Shown in pieces: positions 25,557 to 33,892 of a stretch of DNA of 64,000 bases (position 1 is its first letter; the number at the start of each line of letters is the position of its first letter). The notes beneath the pieces are model-generated. The model saw only the letters and a list, made by a program, of their open reading frames with translations, searched no databases and had not been told where the DNA came from. The translations under genes were made by a program, and so were the position numbers. The DNA comes from Streptomyces rapamycinicus NRRL 5491 (GTDB lineage Bacteria > Actinomycetota > Actinomycetes > Streptomycetales > Streptomycetaceae). The stretch spans positions 5,332,001-5,396,000 of the forward strand of contig NZ_CP085193.1 of NCBI RefSeq assembly GCF_024298965.1, given 5' to 3'.

Positions 25557-25744
25557 ATCCGTATCGGCCCCTCGTCACCCTGGACTCATGCACCACACCG
25601 GTACGACTATTCGGCTCCTCCGCGAAGCCGCCCCCACCTCGTCCTAGGCTTCGCTTCGCACCCACGTGATCTTGGCTGCGCACGCATCCGACGCGTGCCC
25701 GGCGCGTCACCCGTCGCGTGCTCGGCGCGAATCCCAGGAGCGCG

Positions 25745-27025
25745 ATGCCCGAGAGCCAGCAGCAGCCGCAACAGCCGCCCAGGAACGGCGGAGCGGCCCC
25801 CGGCGAGCCCACCGCCCTGGTGCTCGGCGGCGTCCGGCTCGCCGACGGACGCACCGTGGACGTCCGGCTCAGCGGCGGGCGGATCGAGGCCGTCGGCACG
25901 GCGGGCAGTCTCGTCCCCGGCACCCGGCTGGACCTCGGCGGCTATCTGCTGCTGCCCGCCCCCGCCGAACCCCACGCCCACTGCGACACCGCCCTTACGG
26001 CCGACACGGCGGGTCCGGTCCCGTACGCCCCCGGGGACGTCCAGCGCCGCACTGTCGAGGCCGCCCTGCTCCAACTCGGCCACGGCGCGACGGCGCTGCG
26101 CACCCATGTCCGCATCGGCGGGGTGCACGGGCTGCGCTCCCTGGACGCGGTCCTGGAGGCCGGCCGGGTGCTGCGCGGGCTCACGGAGCTGAGCGCGGTG
26201 GCGGTGCCCCGGGTGCTGACCGGCGCCGCCGGGGCGGACGGTCTGGCGATGCTGCGGGACGCGGTGAGGATGGGCGCGTCGGTCATCGGCGGCTGCCCCG
26301 ACCTCGACCCGGATCCGACCGGCCACGCCGAGGCCGTCCTCGACCTCGCCGCGCGCCACGGGTGCGCCGTCGATCTGCACACGGACGGTGACGACCCGGC
26401 CCGCCTCGCCCGGCTCGCGGCGATGGCCGGGGGTCTGCGGCCGGGCGTCACCATCGGACCCTGCGGCGGGCTGTCCCGGCTGCCCGCGGAGACGGCGGGG
26501 AGGATCGCCGAGCGGCTGGCGGCGGCCGGGGTGGCCGTCGTCTGTCTCCCCCAGGGCGACTGCGCCGGGCTGGAGCACCAGGGCATGCGGGGAGCGCGCA
26601 CCCGCGCCTGCGCGCCGGTGCGGCTGCTGCGCGCCGCGGGCGTCCGGGTGGCCGCGGGCAGCGGGGCGCTGCGGGACGCGGTGAACCCCGTGGGGCGCGG
26701 CGACCCCCTCGAGGCCGCCTTTCTGCTGGCGTCCCGGGGCGAGTCGCGCCCTGATGAGGCGTACGAGGCGGTGTGCGCGCGGGCGCGGGCCGCGATGGGG
26801 CTCGCCGAGGTGCGGGTGGAGGCCGGGTTCCCGGCTGAGCTGCTCGCGGTGCGCGGTGACGGCCTCGCGGGGGTGCTTTCGCTCGCGTACAGCAGGGTCG
26901 TGGTGCACCGGGGGCGGGTGGTGGCCCGTACCAGCGCGGTGCGGGAGTACTGCGACTCGGCGGCCGCGGCGGCGCTGGACCTGCCCCGGCAGGCACGGCC
27001 GCAGAGCGGCGGCGAGCAACAGTAG
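25745..27025 (+). CDS. Cytosine-deaminase-like amidohydrolase with degenerate active site
   Basis: 426 residues from ATG 25745 (AGGAG four bases upstream); a GTG at 25718 is a weaker option. The overall layout follows CodA-type cytosine deaminases: an N-terminal beta part, then EPHAHCDTAL (His77, His79 kept as metal ligands). Later motifs are altered. The CodA HCDE segment reads HTDG at residues 212-215, losing the catalytic Glu; the conserved metal His region reads GPCGG near 240; and the GHDD segment reads GSGALRD near 305. So a normal deaminase mechanism seems unlikely, and it may be a pseudoenzyme or have a new activity. It stands alone, 24 bp before the NmrA-like gene on the same strand. 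Confidence 0.75.
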   Translation: MPESQQQPQQPPRNGGAAPGEPTALVLGGVRLADGRTVDVRLSGGRIEAVGTAGSLVPGTRLDLGGYLLLPAPAEPHAHCDTALTADTAGPVPYAPGDVQRRTVEAALLQLGHGATALRTHVRIGGVHGLRSLDAVLEAGRVLRGLTELSAVAVPRVLTGAAGADGLAMLRDAVRMGASVIGGCPDLDPDPTGHAEAVLDLAARHGCAVDLHTDGDDPARLARLAAMAGGLRPGVTIGPCGGLSRLPAETAGRIAERLAAAGVAVVCLPQGDCAGLEHQGMRGARTRACAPVRLLRAAGVRVAAGSGALRDAVNPVGRGDPLEAAFLLASRGESRPDEAYEAVCARARAAMGLAEVRVEAGFPAELLAVRGDGLAGVLSLAYSRVVVHRGRVVARTSAVREYCDSAAAAALDLPRQARPQSGGEQQ

Positions 27026-27049
27026 GCCGCACGGCGTACGGTCGGGATC

Positions 27050-27715
27050 ATGCGCATTGTCATCGCTGGTGGACATGGACAGATCGCGCTGCGGCTGGAG
27101 CGGCTGCTCACCGCGCGCGGAGACGAAGTGGCGGGCATCGTCCGCAAGCCGGAACAGGCGGGCGACCTGCTGGCGTCGGGCACCGAACCGGTCGTCTGCG
27201 ACCTGGAGTCGGCCTCGCTGGAGGACGTGGTCAAGCACCTGGAGGATGCGGACGCGGCCGTCTTCGCGGCCGGAGCGGGCCCCGGCAGCGGTGCCGCCCG
27301 TAAGGACACCGTCGACCACCGGTCCGCGGTGCTCTTCGCGGACGCGGCCGAACGGGCCGGGGCCCGGCGGTTCCTGATCGTCTCCTCGACCGGCGCCTCC
27401 CACGAGCCGCCGCCGGACACCGACCCGGTCTTCGCCGCCTACCTGCGCGCCAAGGCCGCGGCGGACGACGACATCCGCGCCCGGGCCGGCCTCGACTGGA
27501 CCGTGCTGCGCCCGGGCCGGCTGACGAACGACCCGGGCACCGGCCGGGTGAAGCTGGCCGAACGCACCGGCCGCGCCGAGATCACCCGCGACGATGTGGC
27601 CGCGGTCCTGGTCGCCCTCCTGGACGAGCCCCGCACGGCGGGCCGCACGCTGGAGCTGATCAACGGCGACACGGCGGTGGCGGACGCGGTGGGAGCGGTC
27701 GCCGAGCAGGGGTGA
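27050..27715 (+). CDS. NAD(P)-binding NmrA/atypical SDR protein
   Basis: 221 residues from ATG 27050. The Rossmann motif GGHGQIALRLERLL is at residues 7-20, VSSTGAS follows in the middle, and Tyr-x-x-x-Lys is present as YLRAKAA. The later LDWTVLRPGRLT is typical of the YwnB/NmrA-like atypical short-chain dehydrogenases. These often act as redox-sensing proteins or as reductases of unknown substrate. It probably shares a transcript with the gene 24 bp upstream. Confidence 0.85.
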   Translation: MRIVIAGGHGQIALRLERLLTARGDEVAGIVRKPEQAGDLLASGTEPVVCDLESASLEDVVKHLEDADAAVFAAGAGPGSGAARKDTVDHRSAVLFADAAERAGARRFLIVSSTGASHEPPPDTDPVFAAYLRAKAAADDDIRARAGLDWTVLRPGRLTNDPGTGRVKLAERTGRAEITRDDVAAVLVALLDEPRTAGRTLELINGDTAVADAVGAVAEQG

Positions 27716-27771
27716 GCGTAGGGCGGCCGCCGAGCGGGGGTGATGGGGCCGGGTCGGCCCGGCCCGACCGC

Positions 27772-28239
27772 TCAGAAGTCCACCCGGGCCGGGGCGTCGG
27801 CCCGGGCCACGGACTCCTGGGCGTACTGGCGCTCGTACGCCGTCCGGATCCGTTCGATCCGCGGGTCCTGCGCCCCCGCCTCGGAGGCCGGGTAGAGCAG
27901 GACCACCTCGTACGAGCGCTCCCGCTCGATCGTCCCGTTCTGGTCCCGCCACTGCCCCCGGCCGTCGTGGATCGTCAGGCCGGAGGGGAAGCGCGGGGTG
28001 ATCCGCCGGTCCACGAAGGCCAGGAACTGCTTCTCGGTGACGGGCGGCCCGCCGTCGGGGCGCTCGGTACCGAAGAAGAGCCGGGTCTCGACGTACGGCT
28101 TGCCCCGGCCCACGGCGCCGGAGCCCGCCGCGTCGGGCGGGTCGTCCAGCGCGGCGTAGGCGGCGACGGGGGTGGCGGCGGCGAGAGCGAAGGCCGCCCC
28201 GACGGCGGCGAGACGGACGCGTGGCTTCATGGTCGGCAT
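27772..28239 (-). CDS. Secreted DUF3574-like protein
   Basis: 155 residues from ATG 28239; a second ATG at 28230 would give the more classical signal peptide MKPRVRLAAVGAAFALAA. After a cleavable signal (to about residue 30, ending near AYA) the mature part has the ETRLFFGTERPDG start and VTEKQFLAFVDRRITPRFP typical of DUF3574. Function unknown; predicted extracytoplasmic. It converges with the NmrA-like gene, and a 530-bp repeat array lies upstream. Confidence 0.75.
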   Translation of the reverse strand: MPTMKPRVRLAAVGAAFALAAATPVAAYAALDDPPDAAGSGAVGRGKPYVETRLFFGTERPDGGPPVTEKQFLAFVDRRITPRFPSGLTIHDGRGQWRDQNGTIERERSYEVVLLYPASEAGAQDPRIERIRTAYERQYAQESVARADAPARVDF

Positions 28240-28286
28240 CGTCCGATCGTCCCGACGCCGGAGACCCTCGGGAAGGGCGCCTTACG

Positions 28287-28816
28287 GGGCGCATCCGCGC
28301 GAGACGCGAGGCACATCCGTGCGAGGCGCGGGGGACGTCCGCGCAGGGCCCGAGGCACATCCGCACGGGGCGCGGAGCACCTCCGCTCGGGGCGCCGGGC
28401 ACATCCCCGCGAGACGCCAGGCACATCCCCGCGAGACGCGGAGCACATCCGCGCGAGGCGCCGGGCACGTCCGTGCAGGACCCGAGGCACATCCGCACGA
28501 GACGCCAGGCACGTCCGTGCAGGACCCGAGGCACATCCGCACGAGACGCCAGGCACGTCCGTGCAGGACCCGAGGCACATCCGCACGAGACGCCAGGCAC
28601 GTCCGTGCAGGACCCGAGGCACATCCGCGCGAGGCGCCGGGCACGTCCGTGCAGGACCCGAGGCACATCCGCACGAGACGCCAGGCACGTCCGTGCAGGA
28701 CCCGAGGCACATCCGCACGAGGCGCCAGGCACGTCCGTGCAGGACCCGAGGCACATCCGCACGAGGCGCCAGGCACGTCCGTGCAGGACCCGAGGCACAT
28801 CCGCACGAGGCGCCGA
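28287..28816. repeat. 22/44-bp tandem repeat array, about 24 units
   Basis: The block is built of 22-bp units. Two versions alternate in the middle part: AGGCACATCCGCACGAGACG plus CC, and AGGCACGTCCGTGCAGGACC plus CG, giving a 44-bp higher-order period. Early units (28287-28460) are more diverged, later ones nearly identical. The array fills the 690-bp gap between two minus-strand genes. It is framed by a 29-bp direct repeat with one mismatch (28273-28301 and 28827-28855). Several frames are open through it, but the period is not a multiple of three, so the apparent proteins are artefacts. Units contain a small GCAC-GTCC-GTGC inverted repeat. Confidence 0.9.
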
Positions 28817-28929
28817 GGATCTCGGCAAGGGCGCCTAACGGGGCGCATCCGCGCGGGGCGCGGGGGCTGGGCCGGTTCGGCGTCAGGCGGCAGCGGCCCC
28901 GGCCGGGACCGCCCGGCCCAGGGCGTCGC

Positions 28930-29775
28930 TCAGACCTTGCGCCACCGGGCCATCGCGAACGAGAACACCCCGAAGAGCGCCAGCCCCAGGGCCACCGCCA
29001 TCAGCAGCCAGGGCCCCGCCGCCGTCCCGGCGAAGGTCCGCAGGGTGTCGTCGATGCCCTTCGCCTTGGCCGGGTCGTAGCGCACCGCGGCCGTGAGCGC
29101 GAAGCCGCCCGCCACCGCGAACACCGCCCCGCGGGCCACCCCGCCGCAGATCCCGAGCGCCTCCACGGCCCGGCGTGTCCGCCGGGACATCGCGCTCACC
29201 TTGAGGTGCTTGCGGAAGCCGCACCGGATGGCCCGTACCGCGATCCACATCCCCGCCACGGCCACCGCGGTTCCGGCGGCGGCGACCAGCCACCGGCCGT
29301 ACGGCAGGTCGAGCGCGCGGGCCGTCACGTCCTTCGACTGCCGGTCGCTGGAACCGCTGCCCTGCTCGCCGGTGGCGAAGGAGAGCACCGAGTACGCGAC
29401 GACGCCGTAGAAGACCGCGCGGGCCGCCCCCGCCAGCCGCTTCCTTGCCGCGCGCCCGTCCGGGCCCGCGGCCCCGAAGACCGCCTCGGACAGCCGCCAC
29501 AGCGCCATGCAGACCAGCCCGATGCCGACCGCCCAGACCAGCGCCGCGCCGAACGGCTGTTTGGCGAGGATCTGGAGCGCCCCGCCCCGGTCGGCCTGTT
29601 CGGCGTGGTCACCCGAGGCGATGCGCAGCGCCAGGACGCCGATGAGCAGATAGAGCACGCCCCGGGTGGCCAGCCCCCAGCGGGCCGCCGCCTCGATGGC
29701 CCGGGTGCCCGCCTCGCGCGGGGTGCGTGTGCGCGTTGCCGAACCCAATCCGCGTGCGATCGACGATGCGTTCAC
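28930..29775 (-). CDS. DUF1206 integral membrane protein
   Basis: 281 residues from GTG 29775 (GGAGG five bases upstream). Six hydrophobic helices are visible, arranged as three repeated pairs (for example GVLYLLIGVLALRIA, AVFYGVVAYSVLSFA, GAVFAVAGGFALTAA). This three-fold pattern of a Gly-Val-containing helix followed by a second helix is the DUF1206 signature. Function unknown; predicted in the cytoplasmic membrane. It is divergent from the amidohydrolase at 29949, with an inverted-repeat operator between them. Confidence 0.85.
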   Translation of the reverse strand: MNASSIARGLGSATRTRTPREAGTRAIEAAARWGLATRGVLYLLIGVLALRIASGDHAEQADRGGALQILAKQPFGAALVWAVGIGLVCMALWRLSEAVFGAAGPDGRAARKRLAGAARAVFYGVVAYSVLSFATGEQGSGSSDRQSKDVTARALDLPYGRWLVAAAGTAVAVAGMWIAVRAIRCGFRKHLKVSAMSRRTRRAVEALGICGGVARGAVFAVAGGFALTAAVRYDPAKAKGIDDTLRTFAGTAAGPWLLMAVALGLALFGVFSFAMARWRKV

Positions 29776-29879
29776 CGTTTCCTCCCCAGTTGTCGCTCAT
29801 CGTTTGCCCTGGACGTACATGTGGAAACGGGACCTTCTCTTGTTGGTTGAAGCGATCCGCCCTACGCTGCCGCCACCGA

Positions 29880-29898
29880 ATCTGACGAACCGTCAGAT
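29880..29898. promoter_or_regulatory. TetR-type inverted-repeat operator
   Basis: Perfect 8-bp arms around three bases: ATCTGACG-AAC-CGTCAGAT. It lies 50 bp before the amidohydrolase start and 105 bp from the divergent DUF1206 gene. Shape and length fit a TetR-family dimer site. No tetR gene is present nearby. Confidence 0.6.
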
Positions 29899-29948
29899 CG
29901 AAGGGAACGGACAGGACCACCACGAGGCGACCGGGGAGAGATGGCGAG

Positions 29949-31187
29949 ATGACCGGCGAGACGAACGGCACCACCGAGCTGCCCCTGGTCATCAGCGTCG
30001 ATGACCACGTGATCGAGCCCGCGCACCTCTTCGAGACCTGGCTCCCGGCGAAGTACCGGGACCGCGGCCCCAAGCCCCTTACGGCCGGGATCGGCGAACT
30101 CGCCTACATCGGCGGCAAGTACAAGTTCACCACCGACCCGGAAGGCCAGCTGACCGACTGGTGGAGGTACGAGGACGACCTCTTCCCCTACAAGCGGATC
30201 ATCGCCGCCGTCGGCTTCTCGCGCGACGAGATGACCCTCGACGGCATCACCCGCGAGCAGATGCGCCGCGGCTGCTGGGACCCCAAGGACCGGCTCGCCG
30301 ACATGGACCTCAACCATGTCGAGGCGTCACTGTGCTTCCCGACCTTCCCCCGCTTCTGCGGCCAGACCTTCGCCGAGGCGAAGGACAAGGAGGTCGGGCT
30401 CGCGTGCGTCCGCGCGTACAACGACTGGATGGTCGAGGAGTGGTGCGGCGACAGCGGCGGCCGCCTCATCCCGCTCTGCCTGATCCCCCTGTGGGACGTC
30501 GACCTCGCCGTGCGGGAGATCCGCCGCAACGCGGCCCGCGGCGTCCGCGCGGTGACCTTCAGCGAGATCCCCACCTACCTCGGGCTCCCCAGCATCCACA
30601 GCGGCTACTGGGACCCGTTCTTCGCCGAGTGCGAGGCCACGGGGACGGTCGTGTGCATGCACATCGGCTCCTCCTCCCAGATGCCCGCCGCCTCCCCCGA
30701 CGCCCCGCCGGCCGTCCAGGCCGCGCTGAGCTTCAACAACGCCATGGCGTCGATGATGGACTTCCTCTTCAGCGGCGTCCTGGTCTCCTTCCCGCGCCTG
30801 AAGCTGGCCTACGCCGAGGGCCAGATGGGCTGGATCCCCTACGCCCTGGAGCGCGCCGACGACGTCTGGGAGGAGCACCGCGCCTGGGGCGGCGTCCGCG
30901 ACCTCATCCCCGAGCCGCCGTCCACGTACTACTACCGGCAGATCTTCTGCTGCTTCTTCCGCGACAAGCACGGGGTCGCCTCGCTGGACACGGTCGGCGT
31001 GGACAACGCCACCTTCGAGACCGACTACCCCCACGTCGACTCCACCTGGCCGCACACCCGCCGCATCGCCGCCGAGCATGTGGCCGACCTCTCCCCCGAG
31101 ACCACGTACAAGATCCTCCGCGGCAACGCGATCCGCATGCTGGAGCTGGACCTCGACCGGGGGCGGCGGGCGGGGGCGGGCGGCTAG
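29949..31187 (+). CDS. Metal-dependent amidohydrolase (amidohydrolase 2 family)
   Basis: 412 residues from ATG 29949, with GGGGAGAG upstream. It starts with the TIM-barrel hallmark SVDDHVIEP, where Asp and His replace the usual HxH pair. CMHIGSS (metal His) and the C-terminal FETDYPHVDSTWP, with the conserved Asp, complete the set. This group includes decarboxylases and hydrolases of the ACMSD type and actinobacterial homologues induced by aromatic or steroid-like compounds. The substrate is unknown. It ends just before a 35-bp repeat array. Confidence 0.88.
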   Translation: MTGETNGTTELPLVISVDDHVIEPAHLFETWLPAKYRDRGPKPLTAGIGELAYIGGKYKFTTDPEGQLTDWWRYEDDLFPYKRIIAAVGFSRDEMTLDGITREQMRRGCWDPKDRLADMDLNHVEASLCFPTFPRFCGQTFAEAKDKEVGLACVRAYNDWMVEEWCGDSGGRLIPLCLIPLWDVDLAVREIRRNAARGVRAVTFSEIPTYLGLPSIHSGYWDPFFAECEATGTVVCMHIGSSSQMPAASPDAPPAVQAALSFNNAMASMMDFLFSGVLVSFPRLKLAYAEGQMGWIPYALERADDVWEEHRAWGGVRDLIPEPPSTYYYRQIFCCFFRDKHGVASLDTVGVDNATFETDYPHVDSTWPHTRRIAAEHVADLSPETTYKILRGNAIRMLELDLDRGRRAGAGG

Positions 31188-31192
31188 CCCCG

Positions 31193-31347
31193 CCAGGCCG
31201 CGCGCGGCGACCGGGTCCTGCGGGCGGCCAGGCCGCGCGCGGCGACCGGGCCCCGCGGGAGGCCAGGCCACGCGCGGCGACCGGGCCCCGCGGGAGGCCA
31301 GGCCACGCGCCGCGACCGGGCCCCGCGGGCGGCTAGGCCGTACGCGG
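31193..31347. repeat. Four tandem 35-bp repeats plus a partial unit
   Basis: Units begin at 31193, 31228, 31263 and 31298 (each CCAGGCC... to ...GCGGGCGG or GCGGGAGG) with one to four differences. A partial fifth copy (CTAGGCCGTACGCGGCGG) overlaps the 3' end of mscL and supplies its stop codon. The array fills the space between two converging genes. Confidence 0.85.
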
Positions 31348-31779
31348 CGGCTCGCTCGTGCGCGGCTGGTCCGAGCCGCAGTAGCGGCATTTGCGCGCCG
31401 CCGCGGGGAGGTCCTCGGCGAGGCACTCCGGGCAGGTCTTGAGCGGGCCCGGCTCCCCGAAGACCTCCGCGCCGCGGCGGCGCTGGGTGTACTTGTACGG
31501 CACGACGATCAGGAAGTAGATGACGCCCATGAAGATGATGAAGTAGATCAGGGCGGAGATGAACGACCCGATGTTGAGGTAGGTCGAGGTGTTCCCCTGG
31601 TCGCCGAGCTGCCAGCCGAGCCCGGCCGATTTGCCGCCCTGGAGCCGGGCGATGACCGGGTTGATCACGGAGTCGGTGAACGCCTTGATCAGCGTCGAGA
31701 ACGCCAGCGCTGTGACCAGGCCGACGGCGACAACGATGACATCACCGCGCATGAGGAAGTTCTTGAAGCCCCTGAGCAC
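31333..31779 (-). CDS. mscL: Large-conductance mechanosensitive channel with C-terminal zinc ribbon
   Basis: 148 residues from GTG 31779, with GAGAGGG upstream. The MscL core is clear: N-terminal amphipathic helix (LRGFKNFLMRGDVIVVAVG), the first pore helix through TALAFSTLIKAFTDSVINPV, a periplasmic loop, the second helix (ALIYFIIFMGVIYFLIVV) and the basic KYTQRRR end. About 40 extra residues follow, with two CxxC pairs (CPEC and CRYC), a small zinc ribbon not found in the E. coli protein. The channel opens under hypo-osmotic membrane tension. Confidence 0.93.
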   Translation of the reverse strand: MLRGFKNFLMRGDVIVVAVGLVTALAFSTLIKAFTDSVINPVIARLQGGKSAGLGWQLGDQGNTSTYLNIGSFISALIYFIIFMGVIYFLIVVPYKYTQRRRGAEVFGEPGPLKTCPECLAEDLPAAARKCRYCGSDQPRTSEPPRTA

Positions 31780-32142
31780 GATCCGCCCTCTCTGTTCTGA
31801 TACGGGGGAATCACCACCCTAGGAGCGGTCTTACGGACCCCGCGGTGCGCCACGACGGACGGCCGCCCGTACGGCGGCAGGTCCCCGCGCACGATGCCGG
31901 AACCGGACCTCGACCGCCGAGGCTTTCCGAGACGACTTAAGTCATGCAATGAAATAAGCTGTGCCGCGAGGATTGACGTCCTTCGCCCGGCCTTGAATCA
32001 TTCAGTCACCGAGCACCGTGACCACGCCGGCGCTCCGGTGCGACGTGGCCGTGAACACACCGGCCACCGGGCTCGCTCTTCCCCCTTACGGCCGTGACCG
32101 CACCGGCCGCCCCTGTCCCGCCACAGGAAGGCATGGACTCTC
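31780..32142. other. Intergenic region before the GH30 gene
   Basis: About 360 bp between divergent mscL and the glycosidase gene. I see no gene. It contains one copy of a 25-bp direct repeat (31856-31880) and an AT-richer stretch around 31935-31965 that may hold the glycosidase promoter. Confidence 0.5.
31856..31880. repeat. 25-bp direct repeat, left copy
   Basis: Identical to 33792-33816. It contains an imperfect hairpin (GCCGCC-CGTAC-GGCGGC). The two copies bracket the GH30 gene. Confidence 0.75.
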
Positions 32143-33675
32143 ATGAGACCCAGACCTGTCAGGGCCCTGACAAGACTCACGACAAGACCCATCACTCTCC
32201 GCTCCACGCTGGTGGGCGCTCTCGCGGCGGTCGCGGTGGCCGTCGGCCCCTGGCCGACCGCTCCGGCAGGCGCCCAGGCGGCCCGCACCGGCTCGGCATC
32301 GGCGGGCGAGACCGTCAACGTCTACCTGACCACCACCTCCGGCTCCGACGGCCGTAACGTCGTCAAGGGCCTGGAGCGGCAGACGCCCATCACGTTCACG
32401 ACTGGCGGCGGGGGCAACGTCACGGTCGACGAGACCCGGACGTACCAGGAGTTCTCGGGCGCGGGCGCATCGTTCACGGACACCGCGGCATGGCTGTTCA
32501 ACAGCAGCGGCGCGCTGAGCCAGGGCACCCGCGACGAGGTGATGCGCAAGCTCTTCTCCCCCACCGACGGCATCGGTGTGAGCTTCCTGCGAAACCCGAT
32601 GGGCGGCTCCGACCTCGCCCGTTTCGGCTACACCTTCGACGACGTACCGGCCGGACAGACCGACCCCGGCCTCGCCAGCTTCTCGATCAGCCACGACCTG
32701 GCCGATGTCCTGCCACTGACCCAGCGGGCCAAGCAGCTCAACCCGGCTCTGAAGGTCATGGCCTCGCCGTGGACCGCCCCCGCCTGGATGAAGGACAACG
32801 ACCAGCTCAACCAGGGTTGGCTGGAGGCTCAGTACTACGGCACCTACGCGAACTACTTCGTGAGGTACCTCCAGGAGTACAAGAACCGCGGGGTGCCGAT
32901 CGACTACGTGACCGTGCAGAACGAGCCCACCTGCTGCGGCGGCTACCCGTCGATGCAGTGGAACGGTTCCGGACTCAACTACTTCACCAAAAGCGAGCTG
33001 CTGCCCAAGCTGGCGAACGCGGGCCTGAACACCAAGGTGCTCGCCCTCGACTGGAACTGGGACCAGTGGTCGGGTTACGGCGCGCCCGTCGTGGACGACG
33101 CCGCCATCCGCAACCACCCCAACTTCGGCGGTATCGCCTGGCACGGCTACGGCGGCGACGTCCGCGAGCAGACGACCGTCCACAACCAGTACCCCGACGT
33201 GGACGCCTTCGACACCGAACACTCCGGCGGCACCTGGATCGCCAACCAGCAGAAGGAGGACATGCACAACCTGATCGACTACACCCGCAACTGGGGCAAG
33301 AGCTGGATCAAGTGGAGCCTCGCGGTCGATCAGAACAAGGGCCCCCACAACGGCGGCTGCTCCACCTGCACCGGCCTGGTCACCGTGCACAACGGCGACA
33401 GCCAGAGCGGCAAGGTCGACTACACCGTCGAGTACTACACGATGGGCCACCTCACGAAGTTCGTGAAGCCGGGCGCCCACCGCATCGACTCCACCGCCGG
33501 CTCGGCCGTCCCGAACGTGGCCTGGAAGAACCCTGACGGCTCCAAAGCGCTGATCGCCTACAACGACACCGGCGGCCAGCAGACGCTGAAGGTCAACTGG
33601 GGCAGCCAGTCCTTCACCCACCAGCTCCCCGCCGGGGCCTCCGCCACCTTCACCTGGACCGGCAACCAGTCGTAA
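32143..33675 (+). CDS. Secreted GH30-family glycoside hydrolase
   Basis: 510 residues from ATG 32143; AGGAAGG lies eleven bases upstream. A long Arg-rich signal peptide (cleavage near residue 46, AQA) leads into a (beta/alpha)8 barrel. Conserved features: FSGAGASFTDTAAW at the barrel start, the acid/base Glu261 in TVQNEPT, and the nucleophile Glu359 in FDTEHSGG. A C-terminal beta-sandwich (about 420-510) follows, ending without a carbohydrate-binding module. GH30 enzymes include beta-glucosidases, beta-1,6-glucanases and beta-1,6-galactanases; the specificity here is open. Two adjacent Cys (TCCGG) occur beside the acid/base motif. Confidence 0.9.
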   Translation: MRPRPVRALTRLTTRPITLRSTLVGALAAVAVAVGPWPTAPAGAQAARTGSASAGETVNVYLTTTSGSDGRNVVKGLERQTPITFTTGGGGNVTVDETRTYQEFSGAGASFTDTAAWLFNSSGALSQGTRDEVMRKLFSPTDGIGVSFLRNPMGGSDLARFGYTFDDVPAGQTDPGLASFSISHDLADVLPLTQRAKQLNPALKVMASPWTAPAWMKDNDQLNQGWLEAQYYGTYANYFVRYLQEYKNRGVPIDYVTVQNEPTCCGGYPSMQWNGSGLNYFTKSELLPKLANAGLNTKVLALDWNWDQWSGYGAPVVDDAAIRNHPNFGGIAWHGYGGDVREQTTVHNQYPDVDAFDTEHSGGTWIANQQKEDMHNLIDYTRNWGKSWIKWSLAVDQNKGPHNGGCSTCTGLVTVHNGDSQSGKVDYTVEYYTMGHLTKFVKPGAHRIDSTAGSAVPNVAWKNPDGSKALIAYNDTGGQQTLKVNWGSQSFTHQLPAGASATFTWTGNQS

Positions 33676-33708
33676 GCGCGGCGCCGGTACCGGCCCTGCC
33701 CGCACGCC

Positions 33709-33746
33709 AATGGCCCCTGACCACGTTCCGGAGCTCAGGGGCCATT
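33709..33746 (+). terminator. Terminator after the GH30 gene
   Basis: A perfect 12-bp stem (AATGGCCCCTGA / TCAGGGGCCATT) followed by TTCTT. It closely resembles the hairpins beside the two tRNA-Tyr att copies (35336 and 51437), so it may derive from a tRNA-Tyr flank. Confidence 0.8.
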
Positions 33747-33754
33747 TCTTCGGC

Positions 33755-33780
33755 GTGGCTGCGCCAGGATTCGAGCCTGG
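33755..33780. repeat. Decayed tRNA-Tyr 3' fragment
   Basis: GTGGCTGCGCCAGGATTCGA and the next six bases match the 3' end of tRNA-Tyr (51484 onward) at 24 of 26 positions. It sits just after a hairpin like the one that flanks the real tRNA. Probably an att scar from an earlier integration. Confidence 0.7.
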
Positions 33781-33791
33781 ACGCGCCACCG

Positions 33792-33816
33792 CGGACGGCC
33801 GCCCGTACGGCGGCAG
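33792..33816. repeat. 25-bp direct repeat, right copy
   Basis: Identical to 31856-31880; see that entry. Confidence 0.75.
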
Positions 33817-33892
33817 TGCGAGACTCGGCGTCAGCAGCCCGTAATGTGTGCTCCAGGACGATATCGCTTGATCACCGGAGGGCGAGGTCGCC

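Noticed and set aside
28287..28816. CRISPR array
   Set aside because: There are no unique spacers between constant repeats; the units are contiguous and there are no cas genes.
25607..28828. A 1073-codon minus-strand open frame
   Set aside because: It runs across the repeat array and opposite well-supported genes; codon-position bias is that of a shadow frame.
28282..28848. Long open frames on both strands encoding repeats such as GTSVQDPRHIRTRRQ
   Set aside because: The DNA repeat has a 22/44-bp period, which is not a multiple of three, and all frames stay open through the GC-rich repeat. No start or ribosome site fits.
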